Source of the DNA: Aliarcobacter lanthieri
Lineage (GTDB): Bacteria > Campylobacterota > Campylobacteria > Campylobacterales > Arcobacteraceae
NCBI RefSeq assembly: GCF_013201625.1
Contig: NZ_CP053839.1
Span: forward strand, 1,240,001-1,304,000
Reading direction: 5' to 3'
DNA length: 64,000 bases
The first letter of the stretch is position 1, and each line of letters opens with the position of its first letter. A program made the translations under genes and the position numbers. Of the stretch, positions 52,843-63,536 are shown piece after piece. A model generated the notes under the pieces. That model had not been told where the DNA came from. It did no database searches and saw only the letters and a program-made list of their open reading frames with translations.

Positions 52843-53673
52843 TTAAAGAATCTCATGTAAAGTATTTGCTTTTTTCATCCATTCTTCAAGTTCTTCATAT
52901 CTTTCATCTTCTATCATCTTTTTAGCTTCATTCATCTGCTCTTCAAAAGATTTAATACTTTCAAGCATATTTTTTCTATTTTGTTTAAAAATATCTCCCC
53001 ACATTCTTGGACTTGATTTTGCAATACGACTCATATCTTTAAATCCACCAGCAGCAAGAGCAATAATCTCTTTTGGATTTTGGTGGCTCATAACAGTATT
53101 TGCTAAAGAAAAAGAGATTAAATGTGGTAAATGTGAAATATAACAAGCATTTACATCATGATCTCTACTATCCATAACTACTATTCTCATACCTATCTCT
53201 TGAAAAATCTTAAATGCTCTATTTACATGGATATTTGCATTTTCTTCAAGATCACAAAAAACTACTGTTTTCCCTTCATATAAATTGTCTATTGCTGCTT
53301 TGGGACCAGATTTTTCTGTTCCTGTCATAGGATGAGCTGCAATAAAATTTTTTCTTATTTCTAGAGGTATATTTTTAACAATATACTCTTTTGTTGATCC
53401 CATATCAATAATAGTTGTATTATCAGAAATATCTAAAAAGCTTGGAAACATAGATATTATTGCATCTACTGGAATTGATAATATTATCACATCTGAAACT
53501 TTTTTAAGTGTTTCTAAATCAACAAGTTCATCAACTAAGTTTAAATCCATTATCTCTTTTTTATTTTTTTCACTATTTGTAAATCCATAAACTTTTGAAG
53601 CAATACCATATCTTTTTACAGCCTTAGCTAAAGAACCACCCATAAGTCCTAATCCAATAATTCCTATATTCAA
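52843..53673 (-). CDS. tyrA: Prephenate dehydrogenase
   Basis: 276 residues, monofunctional. It oxidatively decarboxylates prephenate to 4-hydroxyphenylpyruvate in tyrosine synthesis. NAD-binding motif GIIGLGLMGGSLAKAVKRYG at the N terminus, then FIAAHPMTGTEKSGPKAA and YISHLPHLISFSLA. No chorismate mutase or ACT domain is fused. The downstream gene comJ begins immediately after its stop. Confidence 0.96.
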   Translation of the reverse strand: MNIGIIGLGLMGGSLAKAVKRYGIASKVYGFTNSEKNKKEIMDLNLVDELVDLETLKKVSDVIILSIPVDAIISMFPSFLDISDNTTIIDMGSTKEYIVKNIPLEIRKNFIAAHPMTGTEKSGPKAAIDNLYEGKTVVFCDLEENANIHVNRAFKIFQEIGMRIVVMDSRDHDVNACYISHLPHLISFSLANTVMSHQNPKEIIALAAGGFKDMSRIAKSSPRMWGDIFKQNRKNMLESIKSFEEQMNEAKKMIEDERYEELEEWMKKANTLHEIL

Positions 53674-53779
53674 AATTAATACCTTATATTAAAAATTAGG
53701 CGAAATTATACACTACTTTAGATTTATATAAACTATATTTAGATATATTATTGTTTTATTTTTGAAAATAAGGATATTT

Positions 53780-56038
53780 GTGAAAAATCGAACAATTATT
53801 TTATCTTTAGCTTGTGCTAGCGTTTTAAGTGCAAGTAATATTAAATCAATTGAATATAAAAACGTAAGTAAGGTTTCTCCTCAAGTTTTAAGTGAAACAT
53901 TGAATATGAAAGCTGGAGATAATTTAGATGAGAATAAATTAAATGATGCAATAATTAAATTTTATAGCTATGGATATTTTGATGACATCCAAGCATTAAA
54001 TGAAGATGGAAATATCAAACTTATTTTCAAAGAAAAACCATCAATTGCAAATGTTGATATAAAAGGTTATAAAACTAGAAGTGAAGACATAGACAATCTT
54101 AAAAAAATCATAAAACTAAATAAAGGTTCTATGTATAGTGAAAAAAGAGTAAAAGAAGCAAAAGAAACTCTTTTAAAAATGCTTGAAAGTGAAGGTTATA
54201 TTAACTCTGTTGTTGAAGTAGAAACTGAAACAATAAATGAAGACTCTTTAAAAGTTACTTTTAATGTAAATAAAGGGGATGAAATTATTATTAAAAAAGC
54301 AAATTATCATGGTTCAGATAATTTAAGCCAAGATGACTTTGATAAAGTTACAGCGAATAAAGAAAAAGAGTTTGCTTCTTGGTGGTTTGGACAAAATGAT
54401 GGAGAAGTTAAAATTGATCAATTAAAATATGATGCAAGAAGAATAAATGATTTATATTTTGAAAAAGGTTTTTTAGATGCAGAAGTTAAAGAGCCATTCT
54501 TAGATATTGATTTTGCTTCTAATCAAGCAAAATTAGACTTTTTTATACAAGAAGGTGAAAAATATACTACAAATGACATAACAATATTTTTAGACTCTTC
54601 TATTGTTGACCCAGATACAATATATGAAGATCTAAAGTTAAAAAAAGATAGAACTTTTAATATAAAAAAATTAAGAGATGACCAAGATTATATCAAAACT
54701 TTAGTAGCTGATAAAGGTTATGCTTTTGCAGAAGTTAGATTTGACTTAAAGAAAAATGAAGAAAATCATCTTGTAGATGTTGTTTTTAATGTAATTCCAG
54801 GTAAACAAGTATATATAAATGATGTGAAAATTTCTGGAAATACAAGAACACTTGATAGAGTAGTAAGAAGAGATGTATACTTAGCACCTGGTGATTTGTA
54901 TAATCTTACAGACATTAAAGATGCTACAAATAAACTTAAACGTTCAAGATTTTTTGATGATGTTCAATTTGAAGAAAAAAGAATTAGTGAAGATAAAATG
55001 GACATTATAGTAAAAGTAACTGAAGCTCCAACGGGAAGTTTAATGCTCGGGGGAGGATATGGTTCTTATGATAAATTTATGGTAAATGGATCTATAAGTG
55101 ATGCAAATATATTTGGTTCAGGATTAGCTTTAGGATTAAGTGCTGATTTATCAAAAAGATCAAGTAGATTTGAGTTAAGTTTAAAAAATCCAGCAATAAA
55201 TGATAGTGATTACAATGGAGAAGTTGAAGTTCATACAACAGATAATGAGATTAGAAGAACTAAGTATGATTCTGATATAAAAACAAAAGGTTTCTCTGTT
55301 GGTTTAGGTAAAGAAGTAATCAGAAATACTTATGTTGGTGCAAAATATAGTCTTGATTTTATAGATGAAAAATATGATTATAATCAAGTAACATTAGATG
55401 ATATAAAAAAAAGAGGAAAGCTTCCATTTGAAAATCAAGACTATGTAAATAGTTCTATTACTCCTTATGTAAACTATGACAATACAAATGACTACTATTT
55501 CCCAACAGAAGGTTTCAGAGCAAATATTTCAGCTGAATATGCTGGTATTGGTGGAGATTCAAAATATATTAAACCAAGTGCAAGTTTAAGATATTTTTAC
55601 TCTTTAGAAGATTTAACAGAGCTTGATTGGGTTTTAAGATTAAAAACACAAGCAAGAATGTTAATAGATAATGGTCAAATAAATCAAGGAGATTCTTTAT
55701 ATTTGGGAGGTCCTAGAACATTAAGAGGATATAAATCTTATGCCTTTCCAAATAATGAAACAGGAGAAAGAACTGATCCATACAAAAAAATGTGGGCAAA
55801 TTCAGCAGAAATTAGTTTCCCTTTAGTTCCTAGTGCAAAAATGAGATGGGGAGCATTCTATGATTATGGTATGATTGGACAAGATTCATTTAGTGATATA
55901 AAAAGATCAGGAACTGGTCTTTTATTAGAGTGGATATCTCCAATGGGACCACTTCAATTAATATTTGCTAAACCAATTGGTAAAAAACCAGGTGATGAAA
56001 CTTCATCATTTGAGTTCTCATTTGGAGCAAGTTTCTAA
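53780..56038 (+). CDS. bamA: Outer membrane protein assembly factor BamA
   Basis: 752 residues from the GTG at 53780; an upstream in-frame TTG at 53762 is rejected because AAGGA (53770-53774) lies between the two and suits the GTG. A signal peptide (KNRTIILSLACASVLSAS) is followed by five POTRA-like repeats (about 20-420) and the Omp85 barrel ending FEFSFGASF with a terminal Phe. It folds outer membrane proteins. The next gene starts at its stop codon (TAATG). Confidence 0.96.
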   Translation: MKNRTIILSLACASVLSASNIKSIEYKNVSKVSPQVLSETLNMKAGDNLDENKLNDAIIKFYSYGYFDDIQALNEDGNIKLIFKEKPSIANVDIKGYKTRSEDIDNLKKIIKLNKGSMYSEKRVKEAKETLLKMLESEGYINSVVEVETETINEDSLKVTFNVNKGDEIIIKKANYHGSDNLSQDDFDKVTANKEKEFASWWFGQNDGEVKIDQLKYDARRINDLYFEKGFLDAEVKEPFLDIDFASNQAKLDFFIQEGEKYTTNDITIFLDSSIVDPDTIYEDLKLKKDRTFNIKKLRDDQDYIKTLVADKGYAFAEVRFDLKKNEENHLVDVVFNVIPGKQVYINDVKISGNTRTLDRVVRRDVYLAPGDLYNLTDIKDATNKLKRSRFFDDVQFEEKRISEDKMDIIVKVTEAPTGSLMLGGGYGSYDKFMVNGSISDANIFGSGLALGLSADLSKRSSRFELSLKNPAINDSDYNGEVEVHTTDNEIRRTKYDSDIKTKGFSVGLGKEVIRNTYVGAKYSLDFIDEKYDYNQVTLDDIKKRGKLPFENQDYVNSSITPYVNYDNTNDYYFPTEGFRANISAEYAGIGGDSKYIKPSASLRYFYSLEDLTELDWVLRLKTQARMLIDNGQINQGDSLYLGGPRTLRGYKSYAFPNNETGERTDPYKKMWANSAEISFPLVPSAKMRWGAFYDYGMIGQDSFSDIKRSGTGLLLEWISPMGPLQLIFAKPIGKKPGDETSSFEFSFGASF

Positions 56039-57111
56039 TGGTAAAAAAATTAGAAATTGATATACAAAGAAGAATTAGCAACGAAGAAGCACTTTTTTTA
56101 ATAAAAAATACTTCTTTACTAGAACTAGGAGAATTAGCTAGTCAAAAAAAAGCAGAGTTTCATAGTGAAAAACTTACAACGTTTATAGTTGATAGAAATA
56201 TAAACTATACAAATGTTTGTTGGGTTGATTGTAAATTTTGTGCATTTTACAGACACAAAAAAGATGATGACTCATATGTTCTAAAATTTGATGAGATTGA
56301 TAAAAAAATAGAAGAACTCTTAGAAATTGGTGGAACACAAATATTATTTCAAGGTGGGGTTCATCCTAATTTAAAAATTGATTATTATGAAGAATTAGTA
56401 GAACATATTCATACAAAATATCCACAAATTACAATTCATGGCTTTTCAGCAATAGAAATAGACTTTATTGCAAGAGTTTCAAGAATATCTAAATTAGAAG
56501 TTTTAAAAAGACTTCAAGCAAAAGGGTTAAGCTCAATTCCAGGAGCAGGTGCTGAAATTTTATCAGATAGAGTAAGAGATATCATTGCTCCTAAAAAAAT
56601 GGATACTGCTGAATGGCTAGAAGTTCATAGACTTGCACATAGTATTGGTATGAAAACAACAGCTACTATGATGTTTGGAACAGTTGAAACAGATGAAGAG
56701 ATAATTGAACATTGGGAACATTTAAGAAAACTTCAAGATGAAACAAATGGATTTAGAGCTTTCATTATGTGGAGTTTCCAAGGTGATAATACTCAACTTA
56801 TGGAAGAACATCCAGAGATAAAACCACAATCTTCAAATAGATATTTAAGACTTTTAGCTGTTTCAAGATTATATTTAGATAACTTTAAGAATTTTCAAAG
56901 TTCATGGGTTACTCAAGGTTCATATATTGGACAAATGGCACTAAAATTTGGTGCAAATGATTTAGGAAGTACCATGATGGAAGAAAATGTAGTAAAAGCA
57001 GCAGGAGCAGCAAATAGGATGAATCAAGATGAGATGATAAGACTTATAAAAGATATTGGTGAAATTCCTGCGAAAAGAGATACTGCGTACAACATTTTAG
57101 AGAGATTTTAA
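56038..57111 (+). CDS. mqnC: Cyclic dehypoxanthine futalosine synthase (MqnC)
   Basis: 357 residues, radical SAM enzyme of the futalosine menaquinone pathway used by Campylobacterota. Cluster cysteines Cys61, Cys65, Cys68 in CWVDCKFCAFYR. ILFQGGVHPNLKIDYYEEL, GLSSIPGAGAEILSDRVRD and FIMWSFQGDNT fit MqnC better than the related MqnE. The bamA-mqnC-M16 order is also seen in Helicobacter. Confidence 0.9.
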   Translation: MVKKLEIDIQRRISNEEALFLIKNTSLLELGELASQKKAEFHSEKLTTFIVDRNINYTNVCWVDCKFCAFYRHKKDDDSYVLKFDEIDKKIEELLEIGGTQILFQGGVHPNLKIDYYEELVEHIHTKYPQITIHGFSAIEIDFIARVSRISKLEVLKRLQAKGLSSIPGAGAEILSDRVRDIIAPKKMDTAEWLEVHRLAHSIGMKTTATMMFGTVETDEEIIEHWEHLRKLQDETNGFRAFIMWSFQGDNTQLMEEHPEIKPQSSNRYLRLLAVSRLYLDNFKNFQSSWVTQGSYIGQMALKFGANDLGSTMMEENVVKAAGAANRMNQDEMIRLIKDIGEIPAKRDTAYNILERF

Positions 57112-57117
57112 AATTTT

Positions 57118-58410
57118 ATGAAAACACTAAACTATATTTTATATATTTTTTTTATTTTACAAGGAAGTTTAATGAGTGCAACAATAAAAGAGATTAATAT
57201 AAAAGGTATAAATATACCTGTAATCTTTGAAGAACAGAAGAATCTACCTATCTTAAATCTTCAATTAGTTTTTAAAAATTCTGGTTATGTACAAGACAAA
57301 GAACTTATTGGTTTATCTAATCTATCTTCAAGAATATTAAATGAAGGAACAAAAGAGTTAGGAGTTACAGACTTTTCTGAAATTTTAGATGAAAATGCTA
57401 TAACAATAAATAGTTCAAATGGTTATGAAACTTTTGTTATAGAGGTTTCAAGTTTAAAAGAAAAATCAAAAATAGCTGTTAAGCTTTTAGAAGATTTACT
57501 TAAATCTCCAAATATAACTCAAAATAGTTTAGATAAGATAAAAACTTTACAAATTGGTAATTTAAAAAGAAAAGAAAATGACTTTGACTATATTGCACAA
57601 AAAGAGTTAAATGCCTTACTTTTTAGGGGAACTCCTTTAGAAAATTCATCTAGTGGAACATTAGAAAGTATCTCTAAAATAGAGTTGAAAGATATCAAAA
57701 ACTTTATAAATAATCACATTATTTTAAATAATTTAATAATAGTTGCAGGTGGTGATTTTTCTATATCAGAACTAGAAACTTTAATAAAACCAGTTCTAAA
57801 TAGCTTAAATGTAGGAGAAGCTTCACAATCTTCAAAAGTTGAGTTTAATTCAAAAAAAGAAGAACAAACTTTAAAAAGAGATACTGAACAAGCATATATA
57901 TATTTTGGAAGCTCTTTTAATGTAGATTCTAAAGATGAAGATAACTACAAAGCAAAAGTTGCTTCATTTATCTTAGGTGGTTCTGGATTTGGTTCAAGAC
58001 TTATGGAAGAAATAAGAGTAAAAAGAGGATTAGCATATAGTGCTTATGGGACTATATCTATAAATAAATCTTATTCTTATTTTAGTGGTTATTTACAAAC
58101 AAAGAATGAAAGTGCTGATGAAGCAAAAAAACTTGTAAAAAGTTTGATTGAAGAATTTGTAAAAAACGGTGTAACACAAGAAGAACTTGATGCAGCTAAA
58201 AACTTTTTATTGGGAAGTGAACCTTTAAGAACTGAAACTTTAGCACAAAGATTAAATAGAGCATTTATGTTGTTTTTGAGAGATTTAAATCAAGATCATC
58301 CTAAACTTGAATTAGAAAAAATTCAGAGTTTAAAACTTGAAGATTTAAATGAATATATAAAATCTCATAAAGAGATAAATAATTTAACATTCTCAATAGT
58401 AAGGAGATAA
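57118..58410 (+). CDS. M16 peptidase-like protein, zinc motif lost
   Basis: 430 residues with a signal peptide ([19 protein letters not shown]) and two M16 domains. The site of the inverted zinc motif HxxEH reads [17 protein letters not shown], so both His and the Glu are absent. The C-terminal half is well conserved: [20 protein letters not shown] is the M16 substrate-binding signature. It is probably the non-catalytic partner of an active M16 subunit or a periplasmic chaperone-like protein. In the bamA-mqnC operon. Confidence 0.85.
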   Translation: MKTLNYILYIFFILQGSLMSATIKEINIKGINIPVIFEEQKNLPILNLQLVFKNSGYVQDKELIGLSNLSSRILNEGTKELGVTDFSEILDENAITINSSNGYETFVIEVSSLKEKSKIAVKLLEDLLKSPNITQNSLDKIKTLQIGNLKRKENDFDYIAQKELNALLFRGTPLENSSSGTLESISKIELKDIKNFINNHIILNNLIIVAGGDFSISELETLIKPVLNSLNVGEASQSSKVEFNSKKEEQTLKRDTEQAYIYFGSSFNVDSKDEDNYKAKVASFILGGSGFGSRLMEEIRVKRGLAYSAYGTISINKSYSYFSGYLQTKNESADEAKKLVKSLIEEFVKNGVTQEELDAAKNFLLGSEPLRTETLAQRLNRAFMLFLRDLNQDHPKLELEKIQSLKLEDLNEYIKSHKEINNLTFSIVRR

Positions 58411-58412
58411 TT

Positions 58413-59714
58413 TTGTTAAGATTTGCGCCAAGTCCAACAGGTGACATGCATATAGGGAATTTAAGAGTTGCTATCTTTAATTATATTGTATCGAAACAAT
58501 TAAATGAAGGTCTAATTATAAGAATAGAAGATACAGATAAAGAGCGAAATATAGAAGGAAAAGATAAAGAAATTTTAGAAATTTTAAATCTTTTTTCTAT
58601 TGAATATAAAAGTCTTTTTTATCAAAGTGAAAATTTAAAATATCATCAAAAAATGGCTCTTCAACTTATGACTCAAAAAAAAGCTTTTGCATGTTTTTGT
58701 AGTGATGAAAAACTTGAAGAATTAAAAGAAGAATCTATAAAAAAAGGAATTCCTTTTAGATATGATAATTTTTGTGAAAATTTAAATGATGAAACAGTTT
58801 TAAATACAAATGCTCCTTTTACAGTAAGACTAAAAAAACCAGAACATAATATAAAATTTACTGATATATTAAAAGGTGATTTTGATTATGCTCCTTTTGA
58901 TATAGATAGTTTTATTATTTTAAGACAAGATAAAACACCAACTTATAATTATGCTTGTTCTGTTGACGATATGTTAATGGATATATCGATGGTTATAAGA
59001 GGAGAAGACCATATTTCAAATACTCCAAAACAAATACATATAAGAGAGAGTTTAGGATATACAAAAGAGATAAAATATGTTCATTTACCAATCATTTTAA
59101 ATGCTCAAACTGGTAAAAAAATGAGTAAAAGAGATGATGCAAGTAGTGTAAAATGGCTAATAGAACAAGGTTTTTTACCAAGTGCAATAGCAAATTATTT
59201 AGTTTTAATGGGTAATAAAACTCCAAAAGAAATTTTTACACTGGAAGAAGCAATAGAATGGTTTAAAATAGACAATGTTTCAAAAAGTAGTGCAAAATTT
59301 GATATAGATAAATTAAGATTTATCAATAGAAAGCATATAGAAATACTTGATGATATGAGATTATCAAAAATTTTAGGATTTGCTGATACTGATATTGGGA
59401 AATTAGCAAAGTTATATTTAGAAGAAGCAAGTACAATCAAAGAGATAAAGAATAAAATAGATTCTATTTTTGCTTCAAAAATAGCTCTTGTAGAGTTTAA
59501 AAGTGAATTTAATAATATAAAAGAGTGTTTAATTAATGCTCCTTATTTTGAAAATTATGATGATTTAAAAAATTATGTTATTGATAAAACATCTTTAAAA
59601 GGTAAAAATTTATTTAAACCTTTAAGATATATTTTAACTGGAGCTGAAAATGGACCAAATATTTCAGATATTTATCCATTTATTAAAAATTATTTAGGAG
59701 AAATTGTAAAATGA
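58413..59714 (+). CDS. gltX2: Glutamyl-tRNA synthetase, GluRS2 type
   Basis: 433 residues. Class I signatures: [20 protein letters not shown] (HIGN for HIGH) and [10 protein letters not shown] near residue 235. The opening wording and length match the second GluRS of Helicobacter (GltX2), which charges tRNA-Gln with glutamate for later amidation by GatCAB. Another gltX should exist elsewhere. TTG start with GGAGA upstream. Overlaps yggT by 4 bases. Confidence 0.92.
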   Translation: MLRFAPSPTGDMHIGNLRVAIFNYIVSKQLNEGLIIRIEDTDKERNIEGKDKEILEILNLFSIEYKSLFYQSENLKYHQKMALQLMTQKKAFACFCSDEKLEELKEESIKKGIPFRYDNFCENLNDETVLNTNAPFTVRLKKPEHNIKFTDILKGDFDYAPFDIDSFIILRQDKTPTYNYACSVDDMLMDISMVIRGEDHISNTPKQIHIRESLGYTKEIKYVHLPIILNAQTGKKMSKRDDASSVKWLIEQGFLPSAIANYLVLMGNKTPKEIFTLEEAIEWFKIDNVSKSSAKFDIDKLRFINRKHIEILDDMRLSKILGFADTDIGKLAKLYLEEASTIKEIKNKIDSIFASKIALVEFKSEFNNIKECLINAPYFENYDDLKNYVIDKTSLKGKNLFKPLRYILTGAENGPNISDIYPFIKNYLGEIVK

Positions 59715-59983
59715 TAGATGCACTAATTAGTTCATTTTTAACTATTTTATTTAGTATTATTTTTTTATACAAGTGGGTTGTTATAATCTCTGCTATTTTA
59801 TCTTGGGTTAGACCAGATCCATATAATCCAATAGTTCAAATGCTATATAGATTAACTGAACCAGTTTATGCAAAAATTAGACAATTTATTCCAACAGTTT
59901 TTGGAGGAATTGATTTAGCACCAATTATTCTAATTTTTGCTTTAATATTCTTAGAAACTTTCCTTTCAAAGATACTTCTATAA
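59711..59983 (+). CDS. YggT family membrane protein
   Basis: 90 residues with two membrane helices and the YggT signature [20 protein letters not shown]. YggT proteins are linked to osmotic tolerance and, in Gram-positives, to cell division; exact function unknown. The ATG overlaps the gltX2 stop, and a lytic transglycosylase gene follows 4 bases later. Confidence 0.9.
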   Translation: MIDALISSFLTILFSIIFLYKWVVIISAILSWVRPDPYNPIVQMLYRLTEPVYAKIRQFIPTVFGGIDLAPIILIFALIFLETFLSKILL

Positions 59984-59987
59984 AAAT

Positions 59988-61649
59988 ATGTTTAAAATCT
60001 TTATAATAGTAACTTTTCTTATTTTTTCTTTAAATCTTTTTGCAAATGTTCCCAAAACAGACTTTATGCAAAAAGATTTTAAAGTAACTATTGATTGGCT
60101 AGAAAATAAACCAAAATCCTCAGCAAAAGATTTTTTTATTCTACAATACCTAGAAAATGAAGAATTAACTTATGAAGAAGCAAAAAAAGCCTATGATATG
60201 AGAAATGGAAGAAATGCACTACTTGATAGAGCATTTAAGAAAAAATTTAATGCTAAATTATCAAGTGAAGATAGATTTTGTTACAATGCTTCAATAGAAG
60301 AACTTAAAAATTCTGATTCAAAATGTATAGCACTAGGACTTGCATCATTAAAAAAAGCTTCTGATTTATCAAAAAATGATTTAAACTTTTTTATATCAAA
60401 ACTTGACCCCTACCCTACACAAAAAAGAGATTTACAAATTTTAGTGTCTCAAAATCCTTTTGAAGAATTAAAAAGTTCAAATGTAGATAGATTTTTAAGA
60501 GTCTTTTTTGATGTAAGTGATAATTTTAGAAATAAATATTTAAATAAAACATTAGATAAGGAGTTTTTAAATAATATAAGTTCACATAAAGATTTTGAAA
60601 AATTTTTAAGAACAGTTATTTACAATAAGAATTTAAAAACTTTACAAAAATCTTTTGATAATTTGAACACCAATAAAACTTTAACAGCTGAATTACAATT
60701 TGTTTTAGGAATAAATGCAATAAATCATAATAATTTATTAGCAGCAAAAGATTTCTTTTTAAATTCAAATAATATAGCCAATTTACGAGAAGATAAAGAT
60801 AAAGCACTATTTTGGTTATATTTAGTGACAAAAGACAATAAATATTTAGATGAAATATCAAAAAGTTTAGATGCAAATTTATACTCTTTATATGCAAAAG
60901 AACTTTTAGGTATAAAAGTTGATAATATTGTTCATAAGATTGATTTAAAGAATGAACCTACTGCTTATGATATTTACGATGTTTTTTCTTGGCTTGAAGT
61001 AAATCAAGATAGTAGAAAAAATCTTGATGAACAAAAAATGATAAATTATTACAATCTTTTTAGTGATAATTCAACAGAACCTCATTTAGCATTCATTCTA
61101 GAAAGATATAATAAATTTAGGGTTCAATATTTTATAACTCCATATGAAGATATAATTAAAAAATATGGTATATACAAAGAGATTTTAATATACTCTATTG
61201 CAAGACAAGAAAGTCGATTTATTCCATCTTCAATATCATTTTCTGGAGCAATGGGAATTATGCAAATCATGCCTTTTTTATCAAAAGATATAGCAAAAAA
61301 ACTAAATGAAGATTATAATATCTATGAACAATTTCTTCCACAAAAAAATATAGAGTATGCAAGTTTTCATCTTGATAGTTTAATTAAACAATTTGATGGA
61401 AATCCACTATTAATAGCTTATGCATATAATGGTGGAGCAGGATATACTAGAACACAGTTAAAAAGAGGTTTATTTAAAGACAAAAACCAATTTGAACCAT
61501 TTTTAAGTATGGAAATGATTTCATATAAAGAGACTAGAGAATATGGAAAAAAAGTTTTAACAAACTTCTATATTTATAATAATTACTTAAATAGTGAAAA
61601 TAAAATTTCACTATCTAGTATTTTTCAAAGCTTAACGTGGCATCATTAG
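59988..61649 (+). CDS. slt: Soluble lytic murein transglycosylase
   Basis: 553 residues. A signal peptide (FKIFIIVTFLIFSLNLFA) leads to an all-helical superhelical region (about 25-385) and a C-terminal SLT domain (about 390-540). The catalytic Glu is in SIARQESRFIPSSIS (about residue 408), with GAMGIMQIMP and AYAYNGGAGYTR as goose-lysozyme-like motifs. It cleaves peptidoglycan glycan chains in the periplasm. Its last 35 bases overlap an opposing lipoprotein gene. Confidence 0.95.
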   Translation: MFKIFIIVTFLIFSLNLFANVPKTDFMQKDFKVTIDWLENKPKSSAKDFFILQYLENEELTYEEAKKAYDMRNGRNALLDRAFKKKFNAKLSSEDRFCYNASIEELKNSDSKCIALGLASLKKASDLSKNDLNFFISKLDPYPTQKRDLQILVSQNPFEELKSSNVDRFLRVFFDVSDNFRNKYLNKTLDKEFLNNISSHKDFEKFLRTVIYNKNLKTLQKSFDNLNTNKTLTAELQFVLGINAINHNNLLAAKDFFLNSNNIANLREDKDKALFWLYLVTKDNKYLDEISKSLDANLYSLYAKELLGIKVDNIVHKIDLKNEPTAYDIYDVFSWLEVNQDSRKNLDEQKMINYYNLFSDNSTEPHLAFILERYNKFRVQYFITPYEDIIKKYGIYKEILIYSIARQESRFIPSSISFSGAMGIMQIMPFLSKDIAKKLNEDYNIYEQFLPQKNIEYASFHLDSLIKQFDGNPLLIAYAYNGGAGYTRTQLKRGLFKDKNQFEPFLSMEMISYKETREYGKKVLTNFYIYNNYLNSENKISLSSIFQSLTWHH

Positions 61650-62094
61650 ATTTTGGTTTTAAAGTTAAATCCAACTTTGAAACTAAATCTTGATTATTAA
61701 ATTTTACTAAATAGTAAGTACCCCAAAAGTTTTTAAGCATCAAGTTTTTATAAATTTCATCATCTTTATCTAATTTCTGTATTAAAGAAGGAACTTTTCC
61801 ATTTAATAAAATTTCATAATTATTAGCTTTGATATCTTGTACTTCTAAATCAGAAAAATATACATAAACTAAAAAACTATCTTCTTTTGCATCTAATCTA
61901 GGATTTAATTTATTTAAGTGAGTTGCTATAAAAGTTATATCTACTTCGTTATTACTAATAATATCTGCTTTTTTTGTATATCTAATAGCATTTGCTTCCA
62001 TATCACCTTTATCAAAATATCTAAAAGCACTATTTTTAGGTGTACAAGATATCATTAAAAATGAAACTGCACATAAAAATAAAAAATTTTTCAT
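61615..62094 (-). CDS. Hypothetical lipoprotein
   Basis: 159 residues with lipobox FLMISC (acylated Cys about 17). The mature part has no recognised family: DITFIATHLNKLNPRLD and SFLVYVYFSDLEV suggest a beta-rich domain. RBS GGGGG/ GGGTTTT region lies before the start on the minus strand. The 3' end overlaps the lytic transglycosylase gene by 35 bases tail to tail. Confidence 0.75.
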   Translation of the reverse strand: MKNFLFLCAVSFLMISCTPKNSAFRYFDKGDMEANAIRYTKKADIISNNEVDITFIATHLNKLNPRLDAKEDSFLVYVYFSDLEVQDIKANNYEILLNGKVPSLIQKLDKDDEIYKNLMLKNFWGTYYLVKFNNQDLVSKLDLTLKPKSNDATLSFEKY

Positions 62095-62182
62095 AAAACC
62101 CCCTGTTTATATGGTAAAGATTATACATAAACTACACTTTAAAATATATTTTTATATAAATAGAGTTTAACTATTCTTTAGA

Positions 62183-62188
62183 TAAAAT
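62183..62188 (+). promoter_or_regulatory. Putative -10 element of a leaderless mobB transcript
   Basis: TTTAGATAAAATCC gives TAAAAT whose end is only 7 bases from the mobB ATG at 62196. No Shine-Dalgarno sequence lies between, so the transcript would start at or next to the ATG. Confidence 0.5.
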
Positions 62189-62195
62189 CCACCTT

Positions 62196-62693
62196 ATGAA
62201 TAATAAAAGATTAGTAGTAGCATTTTCAGGTCCATCAAATAGTGGTAAAACAACTGCCATAGTAAAAGTTGCTAGTATTTTACAAGATAGCGGCTTTAAA
62301 GTATGTATAATTAAGCATGATCCAAAAGACAAAGCAATGTTTGATAGAGAGGGAAAAGACTCTTTTAAATTTTCTCAAACTGGTGCAGATGTTGCTGTTG
62401 TAAGTCCAAACAAAACAACAATTTTTAAAAAAACAACTTCATCAATAGATGAATTAATAGAAATTTTTGATGATTTTGACTATTTATTTGTTGAAGGTTT
62501 AAAAACTTTAGAATTACCAAGAATTTCTATCTTTAGAACAAAACTTGATGAGAGTTATTTTAGTGTAACAGATGCATTGGCAATTGATGAAACAATAAAT
62601 AAAAAAGATATTCCTAAGAGTTTAGATATTTTAGATTTAAATGATCCAATTAAAATTATTGAATGGATAGATAAAAATGCAAGAAGGGTATAA
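62196..62693 (+). CDS. mobB: Molybdopterin-guanine dinucleotide biosynthesis protein MobB
   Basis: 165 residues. Walker A at residues 12-20 (GPSNSGKTT), then CIIKHDPKDKAMFDREGKDS and FVEGLKTLELPRISIFR, all MobB signatures. It is a GTP-binding helper in making the guanine-dinucleotide form of molybdenum cofactor, used by formate dehydrogenase and nitrate reductase-type enzymes. The ATG has no ribosome site and is probably leaderless. The fbp gene starts right after its stop. Confidence 0.93.
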   Translation: MNNKRLVVAFSGPSNSGKTTAIVKVASILQDSGFKVCIIKHDPKDKAMFDREGKDSFKFSQTGADVAVVSPNKTTIFKKTTSSIDELIEIFDDFDYLFVEGLKTLELPRISIFRTKLDESYFSVTDALAIDETINKKDIPKSLDILDLNDPIKIIEWIDKNARRV

Positions 62694-63536
62694 ATGCAAG
62701 AAATAATCAAAGCAATTGAAGAGAGTGCTAAAAAAATTAAGGTTTTAATAGAAACTGGGGATACTGGGAAAAGTGAATTTGAAAATTCAACTGGAGATAC
62801 ACAGTTAAAATTGGATATTGAAAGTGATAAAATAATAGAAGATATTTTTGCAAAAATACCAACTATAAAAGCAATAGTTAGTGAAGAACAAGATGAAATA
62901 AAAAAAATAAATGAAAATGGAAAATATTTAATAGCATATGATCCACTTGATGGTTCATCTTTAGTTGATGTAAATTTATCTGTTGGTTCAATATTTGGAA
63001 TTTATGAAAATGAGTTTAATGCAAAAAATATCATAGCTTCTGTTTATGTAGTATTTGGTCCAAGAGTTGAGATGGTTGTAACAACAAATGAAGTAAAAAT
63101 GTATAGATTACTAAATAATGAATTTAAATTTATACAAAATATAAAACTTAATGAAAAAGGTAAATTAAATGCACCTGGTTCTACTCAAAACTGCTGGACA
63201 ACTTTTCATAAACAACTAATTGATGATATTTTTAATGATGGATATAGATTAAGATATAGTGGGGGAATGGTTCCTGATTTACACCAAATTTTATTAAAAG
63301 GTGGAGGTCTTTTTTCATATCCAGCAACAAGTGATAGACCAAAAGGGAAACTAAGACAATTATTTGAAGTATTTCCTTTTGCTCTAACTTTTGAAAAAGC
63401 TGGAGGAAAAGCAATAAATGGTAAAAAACGAGTTTTAGAGATTTCTACAACTCATATTCATGATACAACAGCTTGTTTTTTTGGTTCAAATACTGAAATA
63501 AATAGAGTTTTAGAAGTTTATAGTAAAAATGCCTGA
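62694..63536 (+). CDS. fbp: Class I fructose-1,6-bisphosphatase
   Basis: 280 residues, a short class I form usual in epsilons. The metal-binding motif is [19 protein letters not shown], preceded by VSEEQDE, and substrate residues are in [20 protein letters not shown]. It dephosphorylates fructose-1,6-bisphosphate in gluconeogenesis, essential for organisms that do not use sugars. Overlaps the next gene by 8 bases. Confidence 0.96.
   Translation: MQEIIKAIEESAKKIKVLIETGDTGKSEFENSTGDTQLKLDIESDKIIEDIFAKIPTIKAIVSEEQDEIKKINENGKYLIAYDPLDGSSLVDVNLSVGSIFGIYENEFNAKNIIASVYVVFGPRVEMVVTTNEVKMYRLLNNEFKFIQNIKLNEKGKLNAPGSTQNCWTTFHKQLIDDIFNDGYRLRYSGGMVPDLHQILLKGGGLFSYPATSDRPKGKLRQLFEVFPFALTFEKAGGKAINGKKRVLEISTTHIHDTTACFFGSNTEINRVLEVYSKNA

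Noticed and set aside
53762-53779. Upstream TTG start for bamA
   Set aside because: It would place the AAGGA ribosome site inside the coding region and add six residues before a normal signal peptide.
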